Shown here piece by piece: positions 53,410 through 63,970 of a stretch of DNA of 64,000 nucleotides. Position 1 is the stretch's first letter, and every line of letters starts with the position of its first letter. Source of the stretch: Triangularia verruculosa (taxonomy: Eukaryota > Ascomycota > Sordariomycetes > Sordariales > Podosporaceae); contig MU863939.1 of NCBI GenBank assembly GCA_033296885.1, positions 144,727 through 208,726 of the forward strand, read 5' to 3'. Under the pieces are notes generated by a model, which had not been told where the DNA came from, ran no database searches, and worked only from the letters and a program-made list of their open reading frames with translations. The translations under genes were made by a program, and so were the position numbers.

Positions 53410-55190
53410 CTAGCCCCTCTTGGACAAAACAACCACACAATCATCTCCGTCCTTGACTCCCATGATGCCCACCCCCGTGCCATTCTTGGTCTGTAGGTCC
53501 ACGCGTGGCATTCCCTTCCCATTCTTGTTTTTGCCCTGCGCAATCTCCAAATTGAACCTGCTCACCAGCCAAGCCGCAAACATCAACGCTCCGCTCTTGC
53601 TCATGAACCGTCCCGGACACAACGCCGGCCCGCCGCCGTACGGTGTGAAGTTCTTGTTCCGTAGCAGCGCTTCCCCTTCCTTGCCCAGAAATCTCGCCGG
53701 CTGAAAGGTCTTTGCATCCGGGCCCCATACTTGCTCGTCCATGAGCAGGTGTCGATGTATCAACATGACCATGTTTCCCTTCCGCAGCGTCTCCCCGGTC
53801 GCGCTCTGTACGTCTCTCGTCAGCTCCCGAACGGAGATGGCGTCATTGTAGAAGCGTAGCGACTCGTTGTAGAGACTGACGAGGTGCTTGGCTTCGGTGC
53901 TCACCGTAGCCTGAAGTTGGACGTTGGTGAGGCCGGGTATTGCGAGAATGGGGGCAAGCTCCTCCCTGACTGCCTCTCGCAGCGAAGCATCGTGCGCCAG
54001 GTGCACAGCCATCCATGCCACCAGCCTCCACGGGTTACTGGTCATGCCCCAGTGGATGATGATCAGCCAGCCGGCTATGTCATGCACGCCCATCCCGCGA
54101 GCCGTCATCTCGGTAATGACCGTCTTGACCATCCAGGAAGCACCATCTCGCTCCGCCTCAGGAAGGCCGAGGTAGGCCACGACCGCAGTGCGGAGCTTCT
54201 TGATGGACTTATTCCCGTTGCCACCCAGGGTGGGGAGCTTGTAGAGAAAGGTCCAGATATTGTCGTCAAAGGTGTTGTAGTTGTGAACAAAGTCAGGAGC
54301 CACCCGCAACAGCGCGGGGCCGAAGAAGGCGTCCACAGTAGCACGACCAAAGGTCCACCTTACGAGCTCGAGGAGAGAGGCCGTCTTCGTGTTCTCTAGG
54401 GAAGAGAGCAAAGCTTCGGGGGGCAGCTCATCAAATGACATGGCCTTGTCGATATTGTCGAGAAAGACAGCCTCAAATGCATCGTAGGCGGGTCCTGGAT
54501 TCAATTGCTTGCGTACAAGAATGTGCGCCATGTCGCCCATGGTCTTGAGTTGCGGATTCGGCTCCAGGTTGGGGTTAGCCTGCACAAACGAGACAGTGGG
54601 CTTTTGAGACAGCATAGTGATGGCTGCTTCCGAGATGCCAAAGCGCCGCATGAGTAGGTGGTAGTTCTTGTCATGGTCGTGCTCGTCGCGGGAGAGCCGA
54701 TTCAGGACCTGGTGAACATTGGGCGGGTGCGACATGATGTACATCTTCTCGCCGGCCACCGTGAGCAGGTAAGTTTGGGCCGAGGAGAAAGTACGTTTTC
54801 CATATTCGAATAGCCCGCCGAGGTTGGTGAGGAAGGAGTAGGCGTGGCCGAGGTCTGTTGGAAACTGTCAGTTTGATTGTTGGTGTAAACTACCTCTAGT
54901 AGGCTCTTACATGGGACGTAATACGGGAGCTCTTTGACCTCATTGGGGTGGAGCATCGGCCAGATGGTGAATCGCCATTTGTACCAGAATGCCCAAAAAA
55001 AGCCGAGCGCAGCCAGGCCACCCAGAACTGCCTCATGGCTCAAGTGGATGGGCATATGGAGAGACCCGAGACCAATTATAGGTCTCAGTATTGTGTATAT
55101 GGTGCAGTAGGTGAAGAAAACAATGAGGAATTGCAATAAGATGTTGGACATTGGGAGAGTTGGGTCGTCGCACAAAGCTTTAGCAGACAT
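53410..55190 (-). CDS. Cytochrome P450, CYP7/8-like
   Basis: Exons 55190-54911 and 54854-53410; 56-bp intron (GTAAGA..CAACAG); 574 aa. An N-terminal membrane anchor (LLQFLIVFFTYCTIYTIL) is followed by LPYYVP, whose hinge is completed at the splice site. NESLRF carries the ExxR motif. FTPYGGGPALCPGRFM contains the heme-binding Cys (~506). GWLIIIHWGMTSNPWRLVAWM is the I-helix region; it lacks the usual A/G-G-x-D/E-T, reading W-G-M-T-S-N, as in CYP7/CYP8-type enzymes. An upstream in-frame ATG at 55259 exists, but it is only ~22 bp from a TATATAA element (55281-55287), so 55190 is preferred. Divergent from the Erg26-like gene, it could hydroxylate or rearrange a sterol or terpenoid. Confidence 0.9.
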
Positions 55191-56438
55191 AGGTAGGTAG
55201 GTAATCGTCGTTTGATTTTGGATCAAATGGGGAGTTCCTTGAGTTGTGATCTTTGACATTTTCTGAAATCTATCCTTTCCTTATATAGATGATGAAACGA
55301 AGAACCTACCGTACTCGTTAACAGAATGGAACCTGGAAATAGGTAGCCCATAACAAAGTAGCTTGGTACATAGTTCATCTTTGGGCAATGTCTAGCTTGA
55401 ATCAACAGACTGTACTACAGGTAAAAGATTTACATGTATTTCACCGCTGCGGTAATGTATCTGCATCTATTGGAAAACACCGCCCCTTGTGCCACAATCG
55501 TCTCGGTAGGCGCTTTTCGGCAGATAGCACAGTATACTGTTCCTGTCGGGGCCTCCAATACCTCATTCTGGCCCCCAACTTCTCCTGATCGTATCTCGTA
55601 CCTATTTCGTTATGTGCAGGTCTGACGGTATTTGGCTGCTTAAACAACGCCATGCTTGTGCATTTCGTAGGCCAGTTGACAAGGGTGCGGCGATGCAGAC
55701 TGCCTTGCAGGGCCAGGGCGTTCATTGGCAGAGTGTTATGTACGCACCGTGCAGACGGCTGGTGAACCTCCCTTGGTGATGGAACAACCTGAGTCAGACG
55801 TTTCAACACAACTCCTGCCTTGTTTTTGAACCTGCGCCTCTGTGCCACCATACCTCTTGCTGCTGTCATTACAGTCTCTTTGGGGGCCACACTTGGTGTA
55901 TCCGATTGCCGCTCAGCAATGTAAACCCCCGTTCTAAACCAAGAGGTGCAGCCATATTGTAGTCAATATATCTCTGCCGGTCCGTCCGCGCCGCTACGTG
56001 TCACCAACTGTCCCTCATTACGGCATCTTTAATTACCGCAGCAGCGCCGCACGGCAATCAACTGCCCAAACAAAGCAGCTGAGACCGTACGCGTCCGTTG
56101 TGTCCCTATTTGGCACTGTCAATGCCGCCCCATCCTTGTTACTCTTCCTCTCTCTCCACGAATTGGATAGCCGTGAGGAGAAAAGGCGTTTCAGCTTTCC
56201 ACCTAGGGTAATCACGAACGCAAGTCTTGCCAGCCTGCTGTCTTCACCGGATGACAAGTAGGTGCGACGGAAGCGCAGTCGTTTGAATCGGAAAAGCGGG
56301 GTACCCACCAGCAGATAGGCCCCAGCCAGCATCATTCTCATAATCTCATGACATTTTTTTATAAAAGGTAACAACCAATTCCCCTCCAGCTTCTTCACGG
56401 CGAGACTAACTCCATCTGAACAAGATCCCACATCGACA
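55191..56438. other. Divergent promoter region, P450 / Erg26-like gene
   Basis: 1.2 kb without a convincing gene; a 149-aa minus frame (55441-55890) has no family features. GTAG/TAGG short tandem repeats lie near 55192-55202. Confidence 0.5.
55281..55287 (-). promoter_or_regulatory. TATA box of the P450 gene
   Basis: On the minus strand it reads TATATAA, 91 bp upstream of the ATG at 55190. It supports that start over the ATG at 55259. Confidence 0.45.
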
Positions 56439-57572
56439 ATGTCCACCTCCCCAGCCAACCCCCGCTTTCCCCCGGGACCGCCCCTCGGCCCCGTGATCGT
56501 AACCGGCGGATGCGGCTTCGTGGGTTCTCACCTTGTCGACGCACTTCTCGTCCTCTCCCCCACGCTCTCCATCCACGTCCTTGACATCAACACAACGCGT
56601 AACCGCGTCGACCATTCCACCTTCCCCAACGTCATCTACCACCGAGTTGACGTCTCGGACCGCGCCGCCATTCTCTCCCTCTTCCAGAGCATCAAGCCCG
56701 CCACTGTTTTCCATGCCGCCTCCCCCGACGCCCTGGGCCAGTCTTTGGCCATCTTTGAGCGTGTCATCCTGCAGGGAGCCCGCAACATGATCTCGGCCTC
56801 GCTAGCGGTTGGCACCGTCAAGGCCTTCATCTACACCTCCACCTCCTCCGTTGTGCACGACAATGTATCCGATCTAGTGGATGCAGATGAGACTTGGCCC
56901 GTCCTGGACTGGCCGCGCCAGAAACGGCACTACACCCTCATGAAAGCGAAAGCCGAGACAGAAATCTTGGCGCTCAACCGGAATAACGAGACCGGCATGC
57001 TGACAACCTCCATCCGCCCGAGCTCGATCTTTGGTGAACGAGATTTCACTCAGTTGGGCAAGATAGTCGAGTCGATTCGGCAGGGGAAGGGGAAGTGGCA
57101 GATGGGCGACGGGAAGAACCTGTATTCATTCACCTATGTCGCAAACACGGTGGACGGCCATGTTCTCGCTGCGCAGAAGCTGCTGGGAGCCCATGGGAAG
57201 CCGCCTCTTGCTGATGATATAAAGGTAGAGGGGGAGGCCTTCAATATCACGAATGACGAGGACTGGCTGTTTTGGGATTACCAGAGGGCTGTTGCGGCGC
57301 TTATTGGCCTGCCGGTGAAGAAGGAGGATGTGATGGTGATTCCGGCGTGGCTGGCGCTGTTCATTGCATCCTTGGCCGAATGGATTACTTGGGCGGTTAC
57401 GTTGGGAAAGGGGAGGTTGGTGATGACGTGGGACGCGATCCGTTTCGTGACGATTCATCGTACCTTGAAGTGCGAGAAGGCCAAGAAGCGCTTAGGTTAT
57501 AAGCCGAGGGTGGGGATGCAGGAGGGATTAGAGCGGGCGACACGGTGGTTTATTGAAAATGAGAGCGCGTGA
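56439..57572 (+). CDS. Erg26-like 3beta-hydroxysteroid dehydrogenase/C4-decarboxylase
   Basis: Single exon, 377 aa. An extended SDR with the Rossmann motif VIVTGGCGFVGSHLVDALL at the N-terminus, an acidic residue after the second strand (VLDIN, NAD preference) and the catalytic Tyr-x3-Lys in HYTLMKAKAE (~165-169). YTSTSSVVHD and RPSSIFGERD are typical of the 3beta-HSD/Erg26 family. FTYVANTVDGHVLAAQKLL and FNITNDEDWLFWDY also match sterol-4alpha-carboxylate 3-dehydrogenase. A hydrophobic stretch (VIPAWLALFIASLAEWITWAV) near residue 300 suggests ER-membrane association. It may be the housekeeping Erg26 or a pathway-specific paralog; divergent pairing with a P450 favours the latter. The genome-wide copy number would settle this. 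Confidence 0.88.
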   Translation: MSTSPANPRFPPGPPLGPVIVTGGCGFVGSHLVDALLVLSPTLSIHVLDINTTRNRVDHSTFPNVIYHRVDVSDRAAILSLFQSIKPATVFHAASPDALGQSLAIFERVILQGARNMISASLAVGTVKAFIYTSTSSVVHDNVSDLVDADETWPVLDWPRQKRHYTLMKAKAETEILALNRNNETGMLTTSIRPSSIFGERDFTQLGKIVESIRQGKGKWQMGDGKNLYSFTYVANTVDGHVLAAQKLLGAHGKPPLADDIKVEGEAFNITNDEDWLFWDYQRAVAALIGLPVKKEDVMVIPAWLALFIASLAEWITWAVTLGKGRLVMTWDAIRFVTIHRTLKCEKAKKRLGYKPRVGMQEGLERATRWFIENESA

Positions 57573-58006
57573 GGGGCCAAGCGAAGGGGGGATGCGGGAA
57601 ACAGAAGATGTTCTAGATTTAATGAGCACTGTTATTGGAATCGCAAGATTACTACAAATGCAAGGAAATTTGCGCTTATCTACCTATCTAGACCGCTTCC
57701 GGGCGCAATGCATTGATACGTATCCTAGGCGTTGTTGAGAGGAAGGCGATGCGACCGCTACCTAGGCTGGCTGTCTAACCGAGGGCTGCACAATAGCCAT
57801 AGACCCTCGATTAGCCTCGCTTGAAGCCTTATTCCCTATAAATAACGCACCAAGGAGAGAGAAGTTTTGAAGACCAAACATAAATGTTCAAAACAAGGTT
57901 GCCAACTTGGCAACGGCAGTAACATTGCTCAAAGAAAATGCATCCATCTTGACATGAACTTATACTCTTTAGGCTTAATACCATAACCCCGGACCTCAGC
58001 TAAAAC
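57573..58006. other. Convergent 3' regions
   Basis: No gene between the Erg26-like gene and the MACPF-hemopexin gene. Confidence 0.6.
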
Positions 58007-60963
58007 TCACCAGTCCCAAGAAAGTAACGGCCAGTCAGTCGCAATATTCGCGGGACCATATTCAATCTCATCCTTCAGCGTGTCCAGCATAATCTTGATC
58101 CTCGCATAACGATTGCCCCGGAAGTAATACGCCAGTCCATCGTGACCAGGAACTGGTAGGATCGCATCCACCACATCAAACTTTGCCTTGACAAGAGTCG
58201 GCCAATGATCCGCTGTCCTCTTTGATCAGCCACATTTTCAACTCCCACAAGATGGAAAAGACTCACCAATCTTTGCCGGCCCAAATTCAACCTCTTCGTG
58301 CAGGGTCCCCGGCTCAACCTTGACCTTGATATAATTCTCCCCGCGGAAGAAATAAGCAAGGTTCTCCCTCCCCTCGCCGGGAACGGGCATGCAGGCATCG
58401 ACCCGGTCGAAGCCGGCCTTTGCCAAGCTGGGCCACCTGTCCGCGATCTTGGCCGGGCCGTAGACGACCGTGTTGTCCTCGGGGCTCACCGTGATCATAG
58501 CATACCACAGGCCGCTGAAGACGTAGATCTGATTTTCGTAGCCCGGCACGGGGAGGATGGCGTCGACGCTGTCAAAGCCGACTTTTACCAGTGAGGGCCA
58601 GTCGTCGACGAGCCTGGCGGGGCCAAATGTGACGCAATCGTTTTGGGGCGAGGGGACGGCCTTGATGCGAGCGTAGCGGGCGCCGCTGAAGAAGTAGGAT
58701 TCCTGGAAGGTGGGGTGGTTGAAGCAGGATCGCGCTGCGGGGACTGGGCGAGGCCTTATGGTTGTTGGGAAGACAAGCGGAAGGGCATCAACCTCGTTTA
58801 TCCGATGGAAAAGAGTTTCCATGCTCTCCGGATGCGATGACTGCAGCGCAATCCTGTTAGCTCTATGTGGAAGACACCGAAAGGCTGCTCATTTAATTAG
58901 TTATTGAAGAACCAGGACGAACCTCAATCACGCGCCAATTGTAGCGATTCTGAACCGTCGGAACCCAAGCCATGGGACTATATGGTACAATCGGATTAGC
59001 ATCTGGGTAATCCTCCTAATATCGGGCTAGGTGACAAGCTAGACGTACTTGGAGCACAACAATGTATCGCCACCGCGAGCCTGCCAGGTCAAGCTCTGAA
59101 ACTGTTGTGCGGATGTCGACTCGGTAGCACTGTTGGAGCCGGCACTGTAACTAGCCGATGCGGATCCGGATCCATAAGGGGTGGAAAAGCTTGCTCCAGC
59201 AGCAATCTTCATGTTGTCCTTCTTCTGCTCCGTATTCGCGCCGGAGACGCAAGTGGAATGCCTCTCGCTGTAAAGACACCCTCCAAGCTTGGCCACGGTG
59301 GGAAAGATATGACCTGCCAAGTGGAGAAATATCGTCAGAAAGCAAGCCGAGGTGCCAGTGTGGTCAAGGAAACCGAGAGCAACATACCAAAAAGATACTC
59401 AAACCTCTCAATCAGACGATCCTGTTTCGTCCCAGTCTTTTCGTGGATTTCCTCCAGCATCTTCCGATATTCGTCGGTGAAGGTGAGAGATTCGGCATCC
59501 AGAAACAAGGCAACTCGAGGAAACTAGGGGTTTTTGCATTACGCTTAGCATCATGGTGACTATGCCAACCTGGCTCACTTACATTATACGACACTCTGAG
59601 AATCGAGACATTGTTCTCTTGCTGACTCCCTTTACCGCTGCTGCTGTCGAAACCAGCTCCAACAGACACCCCAGCTGTAAATCCAGCGATTCCACCAGCG
59701 CTATGATGCATTCGGTTAGCTGGGGTACATGAAATATACCTAGACGACGCCGACCAGGGGTTGTAACTTGCCCTGAGGCTTGGACGTCACCAGTCTTGAA
59801 TGAGTTCTCCACCGCCGACCTCTGTTCAGCACTGGTGATTTCCACTACGGTCACGGAGGAGTCGTCATGCACGTGGAATTGGGGGATCGCGTCAGCTCCC
59901 TTCTTCCGCAACTGGAATGCTGTGAAGCCCAAAATTCTTCAGCTCAACAGTCCGAATAGAGGTCGGGGGAAAAAAAAGAAAGAAAAAGACCGGCCGTAAT
60001 AACAAACGAAAGTCTAGTGCATCCATAGGTCAGGTAGCTTACCGGCCTGCGGCGCCCGGTGAAACATTCCCCGTGACGGATCGACGTAGAAGCCATGCAA
60101 CAAGCTGTTACTCCTCATCACAACTCCCCACTGTGCCGCCGTCATATCCGCCGGATGAATGATCTCATCTGCCGAAGCGGTAACTGCGTAGTCTTCGGTT
60201 GACAAAGAGCCGAATTTGTGTCTGCCGCTCAAGTCGCCCACCTTGTTGAGCGTCACGTCGCTCTCACTTCGATCCTGAACTCACAATCGACTGGCGTCAG
60301 TTGCTGTGCGGGTGTTCATGTTTCTGATGAATAGGTAGGTAGGCGGGTTCAGATGCTCACCGGGATGTCGAGAGAGATCTTGGGTGGTGCGGCTTTCTGC
60401 AGCTCGTCTTCAGTCGGCCTGTTCTTATCTCTCAACAGATAGACCGTCAACAAGATCATCCTATCGTTATACTTGACAGCGTCCAAGTTCTAGGTCGGTT
60501 CAACACACCAAAGTAAGCAATGCCGGCCATTCATGCATCAGAAAAAAAGACAACAGACCGTTTTAATGCATTTGACATAAGTTTCCAACGTGATATTGTC
60601 GTCCACAAAGGTCATCTCATCTTCCAGGCAGAAGCGATCCTTGGGTCCCCTGCAAAAACAGATGAGAAATGCCAGACAGGACAGGGGATGGAGGCAGATA
60701 GCATCTCCATGGACCTACAGATTATGGACGAATGGTCTCATCGACTTGAGCGTCAAGTCTGACAGGTTTCCCGCCTTTGCCAGTTTCGCTAGTGTGGTCC
60801 TATCGGCAGACCCATACTTTGAACTGTTCTTGACCTTGAATCTCACAAGGATCGGCTGACCAGTGTTGTTTAGGATTTTGGCAACATCGTCTGGCGGTGG
60901 TGACAGCTCGGGCGTCTGGTCTGCCACCGCCCCCGGGACCGGGTCTCGCTCTTCGTTGGCCAT
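58007..60963 (-). CDS. MACPF (perforin-like) protein fused to a four-bladed hemopexin domain
   Basis: Best model, 11 exons: 60963-60719, 60649-60559, 60489-60361, 60274-60043, 59919-59772, 59700-59583, 59523-59388, 59313-59049, 58977-58923, 58840-58267, 58212-58007; 732 aa. Exons 1-9 encode a membrane-attack-complex/perforin domain: an AAQWGVVMRS region, two Ser/Gly-rich helical-cluster segments, the F-G-H-I-F motif corresponding to the MACPF signature (exon 7/8 junction), QARGGDTLLC and a terminal NWRVI. Intron 59701-59771 is GC-AG (donor GCAAGT). Exons 10-11 hold four hemopexin blades, each with a Y/F-F-x-G-x-x-Y core and a WPSL-x-K-x-G/K-FD-x-VDA linker, making a complete propeller. There is no signal peptide, as in other fungal MACPF proteins. 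If the ninth exon is not spliced at 58922 it ends at a stop (58893), and the hemopexin part would be a separate 253-aa gene starting at 58822, only 70 bp away. Confidence 0.75.
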
Positions 60964-62269
60964 CTTTGCGGGAAAAAGATTCAGAGAGGTCAAAGGAGAA
61001 ACAGCAGTGAGCAGTTGAATGAGAAGGCAAATTGTGAAGCCGATACAGAAGCTTGCGGGCGCAGCAGTGGGTGATGGCGGCGTGGGAATGGAGTAATGAA
61101 GTCCGGCCCGAGGCTGTTCCCCATGCACCTGTTCAAGTTGTCCATTTATAGCAACCCTAGATCGACAGACTCGGCACCTATATAGTACTCGTCCAGGTCT
61201 CGGGTCTGTTAGCAACCACGTACTCATGAGATACCTAGTGATTGACGTGGCTTTCACAGAGCTTCAAGTCATTAGATCTACCACATCAAAATAACAAATC
61301 AGCTTCAGTGTGGTGGCTTGTGGAGAAGAGAACCCAGTCCAAAGCAGGATCCCACCAATCGTCAGTGGAAAGCTTCAGTGTTCGTCACTCAACCACCTCG
61401 GGATGGTGTGTTGCTATCGGGCACTTACCCCGCCCCCGGAACCCCACAGTGAGCATTGGGCGTCGAGGATAAGGAAAAACCTTGCCTCTGAAGTCCGGCT
61501 GGCAGGCCGGCACAGTCGACGAAAACATGAAGTCGATTCACTTGCCCGCGGACTGATGGCAGCTGCCTTTCAAGCTCAGTATAGCTCGTTGGTGGCGGTT
61601 GCACCCGGTGCCAACTCTCTGTAATCCATCGGTGCCCAAGTGGGCCAAAAAGTAGACCTATGCCCCTGAGGCAAGGGACTGGCGGAAGGGAATTTCATGA
61701 CATCTGGCGAAGGGTCCCGGCCAACACGGCGCAGGAAAGGCAAAAGTTTGGGGTAGCATCTCCCCAACGTGGGTGGACCGCAAGATTGGCCCAACACCAC
61801 CTGGAACGCGCCTGGCCCGCGGCGGAATGGAACATTTGTTGTTGATTCGACATGCGGCTCGCCTTGACTAAGGGGTTCCCCTCGACAACATCATCTCAAC
61901 ATTCGCGAATCGAACTTCATTCGACTACCAGCGTTACCCCGAGTTTGTCGGCCCCGCTCGCTTCGTATTTCTGCCCAAACACTCGTTCATCCACACTCCC
62001 TTGTGAACCCGACTATACGTGGCAGGGCTCTTCCGGCGATGGCGGCGATTCCTCTTGATTCATGGCTCTTTTCCTCTGCCGCTCTGCGCCTGCCTCCTTT
62101 TATATTGCAATAGTCCCAAGCACTGCAAGCCCGCGGCGTCATCCCTCTTTCGCGACATACACCTTCTGGCATATCCCCAATATCTTTGTGCCTTTGGTTA
62201 CCCCTGCCAACATCTCCCTGAACAGGAGAACTTCAACCCCGGCGCGCCATTACCTCTCGAGTGTAAGCC
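60964..62269. other. Divergent intergenic region
   Basis: Upstream of the MACPF gene (minus) and the small 62-kb gene (plus). TATATA/TTTATA elements lie near 61145-61185 on the MACPF side. No convincing gene. Confidence 0.5.
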
Positions 62270-62842
62270 ATGGCTAGCACTCACCCCAACGACAATGTCA
62301 GCATACCATCGAGGGAGCAGCGCGCTGTTGTCAATTGGATGATCACCAACATGCGGGGAGGGTTCAACGAGAAGAGGCTCCCTTCCCAGGGCTGTCCCTC
62401 GCAGTTTGTCACCATCTCTCAAGGCGATATCAGGCGCGACCCAGAACTCAAGGACTGGGGGAAGAAGGTCCCACTGTCTTGAGCCACGATTGACTACCAG
62501 GTAAGCCAGGAACGATATATATTTGTCGTTGAGGAAAAACGAAACCAGATCCTTCGGGGCTGACATATTGATACGTACCTACCAACCTTGACATAGGGCA
62601 CAATCAATGTACGCATCGGAGCCACCACGGTGAAATACGTCAATTTCCAATCCCAGATCGGCACCAAGCCCAACCGCCCCACCTACTCCCATGTCAATGT
62701 CGTTGCTGACCAGGAGGTTGGCGTGGACTTGATCCGGGAAGCCATGGTGAAGTCCCTGGAAGAGTCAAAGACGTACTGGGTTGTGGAGACTCGCCCCGGA
62801 GAGTACAAACATCAACCCGAGGCTCCAGGAAAGGCAGTCTGA
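62270..62842 (+). CDS. Small hypothetical protein, two exons
   Basis: Proposed exons 62270-62467 and 62597-62842, giving 147 aa, with a 129-bp intron from GTCCCA to GACATAG. The first exon reads like a soluble domain (REQRAVVNWMITNMRGGF, CPSQFVTISQGDIRRDPELKDWG). The second is a compact alpha/beta piece (INVRIGATTVKYVNFQSQIG, VNVVADQEVGVDLIREAMVKSLEES). No signal peptide, membrane helix or known family is recognised. The donor is weak. A much better GTAAGC donor lies 33 bp downstream but would need a different frame, so the junction is uncertain. The two open frames with protein-like composition on one strand make a gene likely. Confidence 0.5.
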
Positions 62843-63649
62843 GGTGGAAGGTGGGGTGAAGAATGAGTCTATTGTTGCGAGATGGAATCCAAGGCTCTCC
62901 TCACGGTAGGACCTGTGACAGGAAACAACATGATCTTGTCGTGGACTCCGTAGCGCAGCAGTTCCAGTATGATTGGGGGTAATGAATTCATTGGACTACT
63001 ACCTAGCATCATCCCACTTCTGGCGCTTGCCTCCCAGTTTTGGTCAATCATGTTTTGCATAGTCTCAGATCCTCAGACCATCACGCTGATGTACCTTCGG
63101 CCCCATAGCCCCACATCCCCCTAAACCGGCCAATCAGAACCTACCTACAATATAGTAGGAACTTATAAAGGTCAGGTAGTACGTGACAAATGAATCCGGT
63201 CTGGTCATCTATGCGATTTCTGTTATGGGGTAGTGGCCCAGGCTCCCTGCAAGCCCAAATTCTTTTCCTCGCTCCAGCTGGTGGCTATTTGGCTTCACTA
63301 CCTACCAGGTAATTGGCCGCACGTTTTGCCCAGTTCGTTGCCCAGGGTTTCGAATTTTTCACTGGCGAGTAAGATAAAGTTCATGAAGCAAGAGTCATCG
63401 CACGTGGCCAAGCATTTCAAGACACGTGAGTGATAAAAAAAGGCTGTTGATTCGACTGAAGCTAACACTGCAGATAGGTATGTATCGCAACAGTCTTCAA
63501 ATCCTCGGCCGTCATTAAAAACTTCCCGGGTATATACTCAATCTAGGAAGACAAAAAGAGTGGTGTCACACGGCCAACAACCAACCGGCCACATTACGGC
63601 CCAACAAACCGTCGACCTGTACGTCGTAAGCCAACCGTTGGAAGTGAAG
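62843..63649. other. No gene recognised
   Basis: Gene-poor sequence grading into the AT-rich tail. Only short frames. Confidence 0.5.
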
Positions 63650-63930
63650 TAGTCAATTAGAGGTATAGTGGGTATTAAAAGAATCCTACTGGCCTAGTGG
63701 TATATTAAAGGACTTCGTAGTAGCTTAAGGTAAAGAGGATACGGATTATTTAACGGAGGATAAATATACGTTTAAGATTACTATACTATTCTAAGTCTTC
63801 TTCTTTTTTTTCTTTATAAATTTCGAAGTTATTAAAGATTATTACCATAATTAAACTACTATTCTAAGCCCTATATTATAGCCCTTATTATATATAATCT
63901 TCAATTATGTTAAAATACAGCTTTTGTTTG
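63650..63930. repeat. AT-rich, TpA-rich tract, probably a RIP-altered repeat
   Basis: Base composition changes abruptly from mixed to strongly AT-rich, with TATTA, TATAA and TTAAA runs throughout and few C or G. Every frame is stopped frequently. This is the usual look of transposon copies degraded by repeat-induced point mutation in Pezizomycotina. Boundaries are approximate, and the underlying element is not identifiable by eye. Confidence 0.6.
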
Positions 63931-63951
63931 TGGATTTTACAGTGTATCTGA

Positions 63952-63970
63952 GCCCTGTAGAATACAGGGC
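63952..63970. repeat. Short perfect inverted repeat at the edge of the AT-rich tract
   Basis: GCCCTGTA and TACAGGGC are exact reverse complements separated by GAA. Normal base composition resumes here, so it may lie at or near a mobile-element end. Confidence 0.5.

Noticed and set aside
55191..55259. Longer P450 N-terminus starting at the ATG at 55259
   Set aside because: It is only ~22 bp from the TATA-like element, so transcription probably starts after it.
58007..58822. Hemopexin repeats as an independent 253-aa gene
   Set aside because: Kept only as the alternative model. The 70-bp gap, open upstream frame and canonical intron favour fusion to the MACPF gene.
63688..63700. tRNA A-box-like TGGCCTAGTGG
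   Set aside because: No B box or acceptor stem follows; at most a decayed SINE, not supportable.
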